Shown here: positions 15,430-27,024 of the stretch, in pieces
Numbering within the stretch: the first letter of the stretch is position 1
How the letters are laid out: every line of letters begins with the position of its first letter
NCBI GenBank assembly: GCA_964035795.1
Contig: OZ038322.1
Location: 6,252,925 to 6,316,924, forward strand
Length of the DNA: 64,000 bases
Reading direction: 5' to 3'
Source of the DNA: Pterobdella sp. o SKG-2022
Lineage: Eukaryota > Annelida > Clitellata > Hirudinida > Piscicolidae
Translations under genes and position numbers: made by a program
Notes under the pieces: generated by a model
What the model saw: only the letters and a program-made list of their open reading frames with translations
Database searches by the model: none
What the model was told of the DNA's origin: nothing

Positions 15430-16700
15430 CCACCTATATCACTGTATCGATATCGAGTATGCCGTGGCAGCATGCTTACTATATGCATCGAAAACGAATA
15501 TCGAGAAGTTGGAGGCTAGCCAACGTTTCTCGGCACGAGCATTTTGCGGAAAAGTACGATCAACACCAAAGAGAGTCAATACTTGCAAATCTCCCACCAA
15601 TAGCCACAAAATACCAGTTCAGTGGAGAAATCACTATGAGGGGAACAGACAAACCAAAGAAACTAGATCGCGACAAAGCAAGCGAAGCAGAGAACCAAGA
15701 AAAAGGGCTGAGGATGGGCGAAAACAAGCTGAACACAAATTTTTGGTCGAAGCCTCTACCTTTTTTCGAGTTTATTCCCCGTAGCTTTGAATAAGGTTAT
15801 AGAAAGCAAATTGCGCAAAGGACCCGAATGCGGTGATAACGAAGCTGTCTGGAAACTGGGCTGAAACTGATCTCACCATCTACACAAACGACTCAAAGTC
15901 GAATGGTAATGAAAACGGATGAGCAGAAATTGTGTTAATGACAAGGTAACCCGACAAGGTACAAGTTATCAAAACAGTCAACATCCCGGCCGGTAGATGT
16001 TTTTCGTCATTTCAAGCAGAAATCAGCCATACCATTTGCGCTGTAAAAAGTAGCTCAAAATCCAAAATTAGAAGCAGTAAAAATCATGTTCAATGGCAAA
16101 TCAATCCTCGAGAGAACCCAGAACAATAGCCCATCAATTTTGTGCACAAGCGTAGATGAAAAAAGCATCTTAGAAAGCCTTTATTCGTGCCTTTTTCAAG
16201 GAAGTTGTCTCAGTTCAGTACTTTCAAATACATACCTTGAAGCAACGTTAAGAGAAGTCAGAAAAAATGTTCATGCCCAAAATGGCGTCAACCTGAATAC
16301 AGTAAGAAAAATACTAAAGAAAAGTTATTTATAAATGAATCCCATAAAAACGGAGACTTACAAAACTGGATTAAATAACTAGTAGAAAAATGCGACAAAA
16401 CTGTGCATGCTACTCGATACGAAGCAAGAGTGGGGAGGCGAAAGCAATTAAAAACAGCGATGCAGCAAACCTCATGAAAACAGAAACCGTAAATGCTCTG
16501 GTTGAACCAAGTCGTGACAAAGCGACGCTGGCAAATGTTAGGCAAATTTTGCGCGTGGATGATTTGGTTCCAGCCAAACTGCCATCGAATACCTCAAAAC
16601 AAATAACAAAGCGTGGTAGACCCAGCACCAGTTTTCTTACAACCATTGAAAAAAACTTACTAGATCACAAATTGAACATCTAACAGGCAGTTGAACTATG
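15430..16700 (+). mobile_element. retrotransposon remnant with RNase H-like segment
   Basis: The plus strand reads AACLLYASKTNIEKLE..QRFSARAF around 15464-15540, which resembles the region after the RT in LINEs with RNase H. At about 15870-16040 it reads LTIYTNDSKSNGNENG, one stop, AEIVLMTR and then PAGRCFSSFQAEI, which matches an RNase H pattern (T-D-S, GNG.A.I, S-AE). The following open frames (16086-16334 and 16390-16683) have no recognised similarity and may be more of the same element. Assignment to an R1/I-like element is inference. Confidence 0.5.
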
Positions 16701-18056
16701 GGAACTGGAGGGAAGCCGTACACCGGCGAACGAAGAGCTTTGAATATTTGAGTATTTTATTTCTTATTTATGACTTCAAATGTTACTTTTTGTAAATCCT
16801 AATAAATAATATGTTTTATAGCCATTTTTTCATAAAAATAATCAAAAATTTTTTTAAATTTGACCGAAGCTCACAAAAGATGGCTATGGGCATTATCTGA
16901 CAATAATACTTGTTTGGTTCGTTCGAGGGATGTTTCAATTGTGCCAAATCAATAAAATATGCCAACTTTTTTTTTTAATTTATCATTTTTCAAGCGTTAA
17001 AAAGCTTCGTGGTTTTTGTCAAAACCGCGCTGAGTTTTTTGTTGAAATCAAGTTATACATATTGAATGTGGAAAAATTATGAATCGTAACTCACTCTTAT
17101 TTGAAAACTACTTTTGGTATTTGTACTTTATATTACTTTTTATATCATAAGAGTCAATAACGTTTTTTATAAAGAAAAGTTTATCGAGAAACTGGGACTC
17201 TCTTTCAGATAAAAATTGTCTGCGAATTTGAAAAAATTGAAGAAAACAACTCAACGGCTATGTTGTTCAAACGTCAAAGTTGAACTGCTTAATATATAAA
17301 CAAAAATCAATAAATTTTATTTTGAAAAATATTTAAGAAAAAGCATAAATTTCGTGCAGAATATTAATTACATAAAAAAAGCCGAGCATTATAAATTGTT
17401 AACGTAGATGCTTCTGTCTATTGCTTAAACCTTCTTAGAATGACGGTCATTTGCCAAGTGTACTGTGTTTTTTCTATGTTTTTATATTGATACAAAATCT
17501 TAGTTAATATATTTGAAAAAAATATTGCATTCCCAGTCTTCTCCGTCAGATTTGTTTCTTCTTTCGAGTAAGAAAGTTTTCTTTTCAAGTCATCTTGTCA
17601 TGTTTTTTAGTAGACATCTTTTTGAATCTTTATCGAAAACTGTCTGTAGAGTTCTACACGAAGAAACAGAGGAATAAAAAATGATACATTGATTATTTAA
17701 GTTGCAACTTTTGAAAAATTTGAACTTTTGAAATCCGATTTTATTTTGTATTTTTCGAGTAAAAATTATCTTTTGTTTTTTAAAATTATTTTTTGTACGC
17801 AAGATTTGAAATATGATAATCTTTCAATAAAAAATTTAGCAGAACTACTTTTCTATTCTTTTCAACAACTCTCTCGTTCAAATACCACTATAATAAAGCT
17901 TTTATATTATTTTTTTGCATACAAATGCATTGATATGGAGGTAGAAACAAAAACAAAGAAAAAATTTATTACATAAAAATTTTTTTATCCAGTCGATACA
18001 AATAAACACAAACACACAACTCTCGCATAAAAACAAAACTAAAAAAATTTAAGTAA
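16701..18056. other. gene-free stretch downstream of MFAP1
   Basis: AT-rich, no recognised gene. It includes the presumed 3' UTR and polyadenylation region of MFAP1 (minus strand) just left of 18057. Confidence 0.5.
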
Positions 18057-21000
18057 TCATTCGACTTTTTTTCTCTTGGCAGATGGCTTTTCAAATACTT
18101 GCTTCATTCCTCCTCCCTTGGACGAGTGAAACTTGAGGTTCATGGCAGTGTCAGTGACCCAGGCAGCCTCAAACTTGGTGGTGTCCTGATCCACTAAATG
18201 AGTGTACTTCGTACGACCAGACCTCCCAAAGTTTTTCACCTGTAGGTTGGTCATTATACTTTTTCCATCATCTACAGTCTAGTTTTATAGGCTTATACTG
18301 TTACTTGATGTAACTTCAAAATATTAGATTTGAGAATAAATGATAAACTGAGATGTGGCTAGTTTCACTAAGTAGCAAACTTTTTTTTAGATAATCACGC
18401 ACTTGTTAATAGCATATATTTAACGAACTTTGTACCAAGTGAAATGAGTCGCAGTGAACAACAATTTAATGGCAGAATTTAATCAGACTAAAACTATATA
18501 TTAAATTCAATGCATGAAATAAAATATACAATAAAATACCATTAAATGCTCCAAAAGTACAACTTATTTAAAAGTGGATAATAAGCCAACCTGCATAACT
18601 TTAGGAAGGATAGTCTTATTGAAGTGATCTTCCAGGGTGGGTGCTGTGAAATCTCTTTTGTATACCTGGTCCTCCTCGTCCTGAGCACAATCATTCAAAC
18701 AATTACTAGTATTTAGTGAGTTAAATATCTTTATATATAGCACCAAGATGACAACTTAGACTCTGAAAACCTTTCAAAAAATTTTAAAACGGGTTTTAAA
18801 TCTTATTGCTTATTAGCAGTTTAACTGGCAAAATTATGCTTATAATGAATTCATGACATTGCCTTAGGTTGCAGCTCAGACTTATACAATGGTATAATGA
18901 CTTGAGGTCCTCACCAGATAGAAGGCTCCTCTGTGGTAATACTTCTGTAAGAACTTGTACTTCCCTTTTTCCATTTTGTTTGTTATAACCTATTGTGAGA
19001 AGAAATATGTATGAAATATAGAAATTTAACAGTTTGATTTAGTTATTATGATATGACATATTAAAAAAGTGGTTTAGTTAATTTAAACTGAAATAGTAAA
19101 AAAATACTCAAAAGAAGTTATTATTAATGATTTGAAAAAAAATAATAACGTATCTATTTGAATACTTTGGGATTAAGTTTATTTTCTATTCTTCGTTCCT
19201 CTTCAGTCATATTCCGCAGTCTCTCTAATTCCATTTTCTCCTTGTAAGCTCTATAGTATATTACAGATAGGTACTGAGGTTTATCACTAGGGTATGCATA
19301 TTGATGGATATATACTATTTAGATAGATTCTGATGCTTTATCATATTATGAACCAGTTATACCTTTATAAATATATTAAATATATGGAAATACTATTGTG
19401 AATCTAAATGATGATGATGATGGTGTATTGTAACTTAGGAATGATATCTATCTCTGTCAACATTTTTTATAAATTATTATAAACACATTTAATCAAAGTT
19501 GCAGCAAAAAAAAATTCTCCAAGTATCATTACTTACGCTTCTTTTTCGTCTCTGTCCCTCTTAATATACTTGAGGTTTCTAACCTGCAAGTTTTTGACAG
19601 TTTTATATCCATTTGGTTGTGATTATTTTTTATTTAAATGACAGAAAATTCAAAATAAAATTAGGTAATTATTCTGAAAATGAGTGGATTTTTATAGCGA
19701 CAAATCAGACGAACATTGTGAAAAAAATAAACAAAATTATGTATTGGTCTAGAAACTTCTAGAGTTGATACCGCTATAATCATAAGCGTAATTGATTTAA
19801 TTTGATTTCATTTAAAAAAAAAACAGAACATTGAATTTTCTTTTCAAAGACATCTTATGTATTTTTTGTGTAGCAAACTTTAAAAACATCAATTGAAGAC
19901 TCATACATTTATTTAAAAGGAAAGCTATAATTTCCGATAAGTATAGCCTTATCATAAAACGTTAAAATGCTAGAACAAGTGAAAATGTTACGTTGTTAAC
20001 GAAAAGCTTCGTATCTTAATAAACTTACTAGTGTTCGGAAATTATATTCATTTTACGATTTGGCTTTTGAAAAAATCAAAAAATTATTAGTTATAGACAA
20101 AAGTCTAATATCAACATTTGAATCATAAGATTACCATAAATATTCAAAAACTAAATAATTAACTAACCAACTGAGTAACTAACTAACTAACCAACCAAAT
20201 AACTAACTGACTAAGTACTAACTAACCACCTAACAAAATCAACATATAAATCACACGAAGAAACATAAACGAACCTTCCAAGCTTCAAACTCTTCTGCCT
20301 CATTTTCCCCATCCGATCTCACCTGCCAGATGAAGTATTATACAAGTTTTATCCAAGAGTCATATTGTAAACTTTGCTGATTGATTTGTTTAATACGAAA
20401 AGCTCTACACAGTTTATGATGTGTTATTTTTAAAGTACTTATTACTGTGACGTGTTGTTTCTGTTATTATGTGTAACAAAAATCATTTTACATATTTCAA
20501 GAAAACACAATTTTTTTTTATAATATTAAGACTAGCATTGATAATATCTAAATCATGGAATATCTAAATAAAAACATACCCCTTGAAAATCATCAACTTC
20601 TTCTTCTGCTTGCTCTCTTGCCAAGTCCTTCTTTATCGCTGAGTCCACCAACTGTTTATTTAATATTTGATCTATTCATATTCCATAGATATGGGACATA
20701 AAGACACTAAATGACGATTTTCATTAAAACGCCACTTGGGATTTAATTAGAAGCCCAACGGTATTACATTCGACATTCAACATTAATCATAATAGATTGT
20801 ACTGCTGAACATGCTCCAAATAACCGGGGTGAACAGCAGTCGGTCCAAATTATTAGCACTACTAAAAAGAGTAATTTACAGAATAAGCGTTTAATAAATA
20901 AAGCCATAACAACAGCAAATGGAAACCTTCAAGGTCTGCAGCCTCCTCTCGGTGGCCTTTTTCTTCGTCTCATGCTCCTGGTTCATCAACTTCTTCTCCT

Positions 21001-22114
21001 CCACCTCCCTCTCATGCAATGTTAATCTGTCTTTCCTGGCCATTTCAAGCGTCATATATGCGTGGTCATTTCATTACTAATATAATAAAATAGAAGAAAA
21101 ACGGGTGATTAATTTTTAGATACTGACTTTCTCACGAATACTGGTTTCATCCTAGCTCCTTCTTCTTCTTCCTCTTCATCATCATCTGTGTACTCTTCTT
21201 CCTCGTCGTCTTCTTCATCTTCGCCTTTCTCATTTTCTTTTGCTTCTTCTTCCCGTTTCAAAATTTCCTTAAAGTTGATAAAACAAACTTCAAAAAAAAT
21301 TTACTAAACGTAAAAAATTGGATAAAAGCCACTTTATATAATGAAGAATGAGCAACAATATAGACGAAAATATGGCTGGCATGAAAAAGCAGAAACATCA
21401 CAAGACTAACCTCATCCTTCTTCTGGCTTCTTAATCGATTTCTTATTGCTTCTCTCCTTCTTTCTATCTCCTGTTCATGTTATTGTTCTTTGTGAGATGA
21501 AAAAATTTTCTTTTATATAAAACCAAAGCAAGCAACTTAGGAACATGAAACTAACTGGACTATATTGTGAGTACTTCTAGAAACTATCTAATCACTATCT
21601 TTTAAAACATCAAATATATGTATCAAATTGTAGGTTATTTAAAATAAATAATTCAATAACTCAAATTTTTGAACAAGTTTTCGAAAAAATAAATAAGAGA
21701 TGTATAAAAATCTCTTTACTCATGCAAAAGAGCTACTGCTATGCAATACAATTACGAAATTCTGATAGTGGCATCAACTTCAAAATTTGCTAAACCATAT
21801 AATTATTGTACAAAAAAGAATATATAAATTTTTATACACTATAAACTCTATAAAAAAAACTAACTAGAGTACATATTAATTTTTATATATGCTCAAAAGT
21901 AAATATAAAACTCAATAATGATAAATTGGTTCAATGTTTAAAACATCAAGCATTAAATCAGTTTTTAAAATTTTTGCTAAAAATTGTAAACACCCTAAAC
22001 TATATTTGAATGTATGAAATCCAAAAAGAACCAAATTTTCGATGCATAATTAAAAACTCAACCTCATCATCTAGCTCTTCTGTGTCACTCACATCACCTT
22101 CAACCTTTTGATCC

Positions 22115-22147
<33 letters not shown>

Positions 22148-23667
22148 TCTGACCCTTCCAATAGTTCTGCTTCAACAAGTCTTCTATGGCTTGATATTCT
22201 GATTTGAAATATTTTTTTACTGTTATATAAGCATTTTAAAAGTGAAATGATCAGAAATATTATCACCAATGGAAAATATGGATATAGGAAGTATATAAAA
22301 ATAGTGATTCTAGCTATCCTCAATATAATAGAAAAAAATTAAAATTTAAAATAAAATTTATATTTATTTATTTAAATCCCTAATAATGTTTAATTCTTTC
22401 ATTTTATAACAAGGTTGTGTCTATTGGAAAACATGAAACTATTTCTTCAAAATATAAATATAATAAAATTAAAATAAATTGAATTTAATGCTGAAAAACT
22501 TAATTATACCATTAAAAACATCCTTGAAATTCTTTCATGCTATCAATGGATCTTACTACAGTTTGACAATTTTAGGCATAAAACAATTTTAGTTTTTATT
22601 CTTTAAAAAATGAAGATTTCAAAGATACTTTATTTTAAAGAAACTAAAATTTTCATGATTCACTTATGAGTTCACTAATGAATTATGTTAAGATTGTACT
22701 TATCGAGTATCTTTGAAATCCTCATTTTTTGAAGAATAAAAACTAAAATTATGAAATACAAAATACTTACAAGGTTTCTAAAAGAATAATATAATTTTAT
22801 AATATAATCTAAACTGCGTTTAAAAATCAAAGTACTGAAAATTTTAGTGTTGAGTAAATGAGATTTATAGCACTACTTCAAAAACATATAAACAAGATAC
22901 AATTATGCTTTAAGCAAGAAGCGAGTCAAGCATCAAGTCCCCCCTAATCATTAGGTTTTTGCAGGGTGTTACTTCATGTAAAATGAATGTTTTCACCTAT
23001 CAAAACAAAGTACTAAAAAAACTAGAATTAAAATATTCTAAAAAATTGTATCTATTGAAAATGAACTTAAATTGGTATAGTTAACCTGTCTTCTTTATTT
23101 TCTATCCCTGCCTTAGCCTCCATCAGTCTCTTCAAACGCCTGTCATGCTGCACCATATGAATTGGAATAGCATTTTCTGTGTCTTCTTCTTCTTCTCTTT
23201 TATTTTCTTCTTCTTCATCATCTTCTTTAGTTATTTCTTTTTCATCATATTCTTCTTCCTCCTCTTCTTCATCACTTGATACAGGAGCATATTCTGGTCT
23301 GAAAATTAAGTCAAAAATATTATAAGCTTAAAACAAGGATTTCAATTTTTTGAGTACAATACTATTGTCGGCTGAATTAAGTCACCTTTTTCCTGTAACA
23401 TAACGAGACACCTTCACTTTTTCCATAGTCAACTCACCTGCAAGATTTTATCATTTTGAGATTATAAATGATATAATAGGTTTAAATTTTGTACAATTTA
23501 AAAACACTTATAGATAAAATAAAATTTAATAGAATAAAAAAAAAGCCGTAGAGTGTATTTTGATTTAAGAGTTACCAACTTTAAAATTCAAATTAACCTT
23601 TTTCATTTTTAACTGGAATTGCTCCAGCAGTTGACAATATTGGAATTTTCGGAGCAACAGATGTCAT
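18057..23667 (-). CDS. MFAP1: microfibrillar-associated protein 1 (spliceosomal B-complex protein)
   Basis: MFAP1 (Spp381 in yeast) is a nuclear component of the spliceosomal B complex. I assemble 14 exons (5' to 3'): 23667-23598, 23437-23386, 23298-23086, 22198-22063, 21470-21411, 21267-21128, 21035-20927, 20651-20580, 20322-20275, 19583-19537, 19250-19166, 18989-18915, 18680-18591, 18239-18057. All are GT-AG with matching phases, giving 459 aa (human about 439). N-terminus: [15 protein letters not shown], then [19 protein letters not shown]. The middle is strongly acidic with long Glu runs. Then [59 protein letters not shown] and [19 protein letters not shown], all conserved family blocks. 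The end is Lys/Arg-rich. The start is the first ATG before the conserved N-terminus. It appears intact. Confidence 0.96.
19919..20077 (+). repeat. compound dispersed repeat in MFAP1 intron 10
   Basis: Two short families sit next to each other here, in the intron that separates exon 10 (19537-19583) from exon 9 (20275). At 19919-19961 lies a copy of the AAGCTATAATTTCCGATAAG type (other copies at 28827, 31686, 55259 and 58265). At 19981-20054 lies a 74-base unit containing GTTAACGAAAAGCTTCGTAT, followed by an ACGATTTGGCTTTTGAAAAA unit to 20077. The 74-base unit recurs inverted at 25444-25517. Confidence 0.7.
20157..20236. repeat. (AACT)n microsatellite in MFAP1 intron 9
   Basis: About 80 bases of AACT/AACC tetranucleotides with point interruptions (CTAACTAACCAACTGAGTAA and so on), between exon 9 and exon 10. 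Confidence 0.9.
22103..22142 (-). repeat. coding GAG microsatellite (poly-Glu) in MFAP1 exon 4
   Basis: A TCC/CTC run on the plus strand encodes about nine consecutive glutamates, nearly all as GAG, inside exon 4. The rest of the gene prefers GAA, so this is a recent replication-slippage expansion in an already acidic region. Confidence 0.85.
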
Positions 23668-25440
23668 TTTTATGGATATAAACCAACAGTAGTCTACGTA
23701 CAAAACAAGGTAAGATTAAAAATATATTTTTTATGCGTACGAGAGATAAGCTGATCACGCAAATAATAAACTAAATTTTTATCCTTTTTGAAGTTTTAGC
23801 AACATTTATTTTCATTTAAATAATTTTGCAATTTTAGTAAAAAACTTTCAAAATTTTTCATAAATAAAATTATTCAATATTTTAATTTAATCTCAAAAAA
23901 ATACTAGACATCGGTGTTGATAATTATGTACAAAAACAAAGAAAAACTTTTTTTGAACAAAAATATTGTGCAAAACTTTTGTAAAATTTTTTTACATTAT
24001 CACCATTATCATCATTCTTTACGTACATTTCCATGATTTATATAGCTTTAAATCTTCAGTAAATATTTCAAAATATCAACTTTTTTCATTGTATTTAACA
24101 TAAAATCTAGTTTATATATTTCAAATAGTTTCACCTTTATGAGATCTATTAGGGCAGTGTATTAAGAATATATGAAATTTTGAGAATTGAGATAAGAAAA
24201 ATTGAAAATATTTATTAACTTACTAAGTATGTTCACGAAAAATCAAAAACCTCTAAGAGATTACGGAAAAAATTGATATATAAAAAGCGATCGCAACCGG
24301 CGCTGGACGACGCACTAATTAAATTTTTGATACATTTTAATTAATTCTAAACACGATATACATGTTGAAAGGATCAAGCACATAACCATCAAGTTCCATC
24401 GAGCACCGTCAGATCACCGAGAACTACGTCAGTCGTAGTCTTGAAAGCTTCAGCTCAAGTCTGATAATTCTTTGTGGTGTCTTAGTTTTTATATGATTTT
24501 ATGAATGTGAAAATTTATTTTGTTTTCTTATGAAATAATTTTGATAAAAATCAAATTTTGAAAATAAAAAACTTAAGAAGAATTTTTTATAAAATTAATA
24601 GAGAAATATTAAGTTTCTGAAAAAATAGTAGAAGCATCATTGTCAATATAAAATGGTCGATCGTTGAAAACTATGGTACAAAAAACCAATAAGCTATATA
24701 AAGCTAGAATAATGTCTAAAACTATTTGTAAGATTAACAAACACTTGCCCACTAGTATTGCTCCACACCCAATCCCATAACTTAAATATGGTTTAAAATG
24801 CTATTTCGAAATATAAGTTTTTCCAATGTATTTACCCTAAATTCCAGTTTATATATTTTTATCCTCATCTTCATGTCGACGGCAGTCGAACTTCTATGAC
24901 TTTTTTTTTCCAAAACTCTTTGTTGTTCATAGTTGTATCCTATCTTTTATCAAGATTTGCAGCATCAGCTTTTTAATTAACATAGTTTCAAACTAGTTTT
25001 TCTTTAAAATTTTTATTATCTGTTGGTTTCCACAAAATCGGTTGATGCGCAACTCAAACAGTGACCACGTAATCTCTCTTATAGTTGCAATTGAAGTGGT
25101 TATTTTTGGAAATCATTTTTGAATGTAATATCGCTTATATTTTGCTGCTATTCAACATTTTTAGCAACTCTTAAAAAGTTTGTATAACATCCGTTTGATT
25201 TTTTTCTAAAGTTTTTGATTAATGTCCATGTGTAAGATTCATATGAAAGCACGATTTCAATTTAGTATGAAAAAATGTAATTTTTATGTTTTTTGGTAGA
25301 TATGCTCCACAAATTCTTACGTCATTGTCTTTTATTGGAATTAATCCAAGATCCTAAATAGAAAAAATTATCTGTGTTATTCAAAGAAAAACATGTCTTT
25401 TATTGAAACTAAAAAAAAATTATTATACATTAAAGTAATT
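23668..25440. other. MFAP1 upstream region, no gene
   Basis: No gene recognised. The MFAP1 promoter (reading leftwards) should lie directly to the right of 23667. A small GC-rich island at about 24288-24316 (GCGATCGCAACCGGCGCTGG and following) stands out in very AT-rich surroundings; it could be a promoter element or a transposon end. I cannot tell which. Confidence 0.4.
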
Positions 25441-25443
25441 TTC

Positions 25444-25563
25444 AAAATGAATATAATTTCAGAACACTAGTAAGTTTATTAAGATACGAAGCTTTTCGTT
25501 AACAACGTAACATTTTCAAGTATGAGAAACCGTTCATTTTACGGTTTGGCTTTTGAAAAAATC
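25444..25563. repeat. second copy of compound repeat, internal part inverted
   Basis: 25444-25517 is the reverse complement of 19981-20054 with one mismatch that I can see. The adjacent 25532-25563 (ACGGTTTGGCTTTTGAAAAA) matches 20047-20077 in the same orientation with one mismatch. So the two loci share both units, but their relative orientation differs. The unit abuts the truncated LINE at 25570. Confidence 0.75.
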
Positions 25564-25569
25564 ATTAAT

Positions 25570-26345
25570 TTTCAAAAAATTTTGATTTTTGATTGATTTC
25601 CATGTTTAGTGTTTTGTTTCCACTAATGTAAAGGCTTGTCTGCCATTTGTTAGTGTTGTCTGCTCCAACCTTCGCATTCATGTCCCCCATTAAGATGACC
25701 ATGTCCCGGTTTGGGATCTTGTCTAGAACTGATTGTAGTTGGGCATAGAAGCTGTTCTTATCTTCCTCTTCTGATGTGTCGGTGGGCGCATAACACATTA
25801 TAATAGACACCTTCTTGAAGCGTGACTCGAAGCGTGGTGTGATGATGCGGTCTGACACAGGATTCCATTCCAGCAAACTGTTAGCCGCTTTTTTGGACAG
25901 AAGGATTCCTACACCAGCTTCATTGCGTTCTTCGTTTTTGCCTGAATAGAGCAATGTTTCCCCTGTTTGCAATTTGGTCTATCCATGACCAGTCCAACGT
26001 ACTTCGCACATGCCCATGAGTGTGAGGTTGTATCTCTGCATTTCTCTCGCTGCTTGTGCACATTTTCCTGTCTCTCAGAGTGTTCTCACATACCATGTAC
26101 CCAGAAAAACAGAATTGTGTAGAAGCAATTTAGGATTTTTATATAAGAAAGTTTCTGGGTGAGGATGGGTCTTCAGCCCTGCAGCTCCCTGATGAGTTTG
26201 GCTGCAACGCTTCATAAACTCCCTAAAAGGAATTCCAGTTCTCCCTGAAACAAAGGATTTTTGGTTATAGTTGTTGTTGGTCTCTGTAACTTGCTTTTTT
26301 TCTATGTGTAGGTAGTTAACCTGCAGCACAACCCCCAACCTGGAG
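25570..26345 (-). mobile_element. LINE endonuclease domain, 3'-truncated
   Basis: On the minus strand, from 26345 leftwards: LGTWYVRTL, a stop, AAREMQRYNLTLMGMCEVRW (endonuclease Glu motif), then GVGILLSKKAAN, then VSIIMCYAPTDTSEEED and ILMGDMNAKVG (GD.N motif). It then breaks off at about 25600 within unrelated sequence, before the final SDH box. This is the AP-endonuclease of an RTE/Proto2-type LINE, the kind often misannotated as craniofacial development protein 2-like. In-frame stops make it inactive. Confidence 0.8.
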
Positions 26346-26589
26346 GGCCAGGATGCACCGTTTTGTCTGAACCCTACTCCTCAAACCTTCTGAGCATGGT
26401 TGAACCTTCCAAAAGCCAAAGCCTCCGCTCATATAGCTTTTGGAGTCACAAGCCGTCCTACCACGTCAAGGTGGTGCAACATCGGGACTGGATTATGTAT
26501 GATGCCAACTATTAACATATTTGAACAGCGTAACCGAACATGGTTAGTTATAATGTCACAAGTTCTGGAGAGGGAAAACGTATGGATAC

Positions 26590-27020
26590 TTGCTATGAAA
26601 AAAAAAAGATTTAGTTGTCATTTTTGATAAAGATCTGACGTTCGAGTCCCATATTCAGTATTTTATTAATATAGCAAAAAAAAAAACTTGGTATTATCAA
26701 AAGGTTTTTTGACCTTGTCAGTCCTAACGTTTTTATTTACTCCTCACTTGGAGTATGGAAACATAATTTGGTCACCTGTATTGAAACGACACTGTGGCAA
26801 TAGAAAAAGTCAAAAAAAAGCAACTAAATTGATAAGTAATATACGAAATTTCTCCTATGAAAAACGTTTGAACTTCCTTGACCTACCCTCTTTAAAACGT
26901 CGAAGATTTAATACAATATTATACGATTTAAAATAGAGTTGATGATATAAATTTTGACGACTTCTTTTCCAGTACTAAGCCTGCACTTGAACTGCTACCA
27001 TAAAAGTGCAAACAAAGCAT
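26590..27020 (+). mobile_element. CR1-like LINE RT C-terminal fragment
   Basis: The plus strand reads KDLVVIFDKDLTFESHI (about 26607-26660), then LFTPHLEYGNIIWSPVLKR and KKATKLISNIRNFSYEKRL, then LDLPSLKRRRFNTILYDLK (to 26933). This is the standard thumb region of CR1/Jockey-type reverse transcriptases. Frame changes occur between the blocks. Confidence 0.8.
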
Positions 27021-27024
27021 TCCA

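Noticed and set aside
25565..25972. A host gene for craniofacial development protein 2
   Set aside because: The GD.N and Glu motifs are those of a LINE endonuclease; this protein name is a common misannotation of retrotransposon ORFs.
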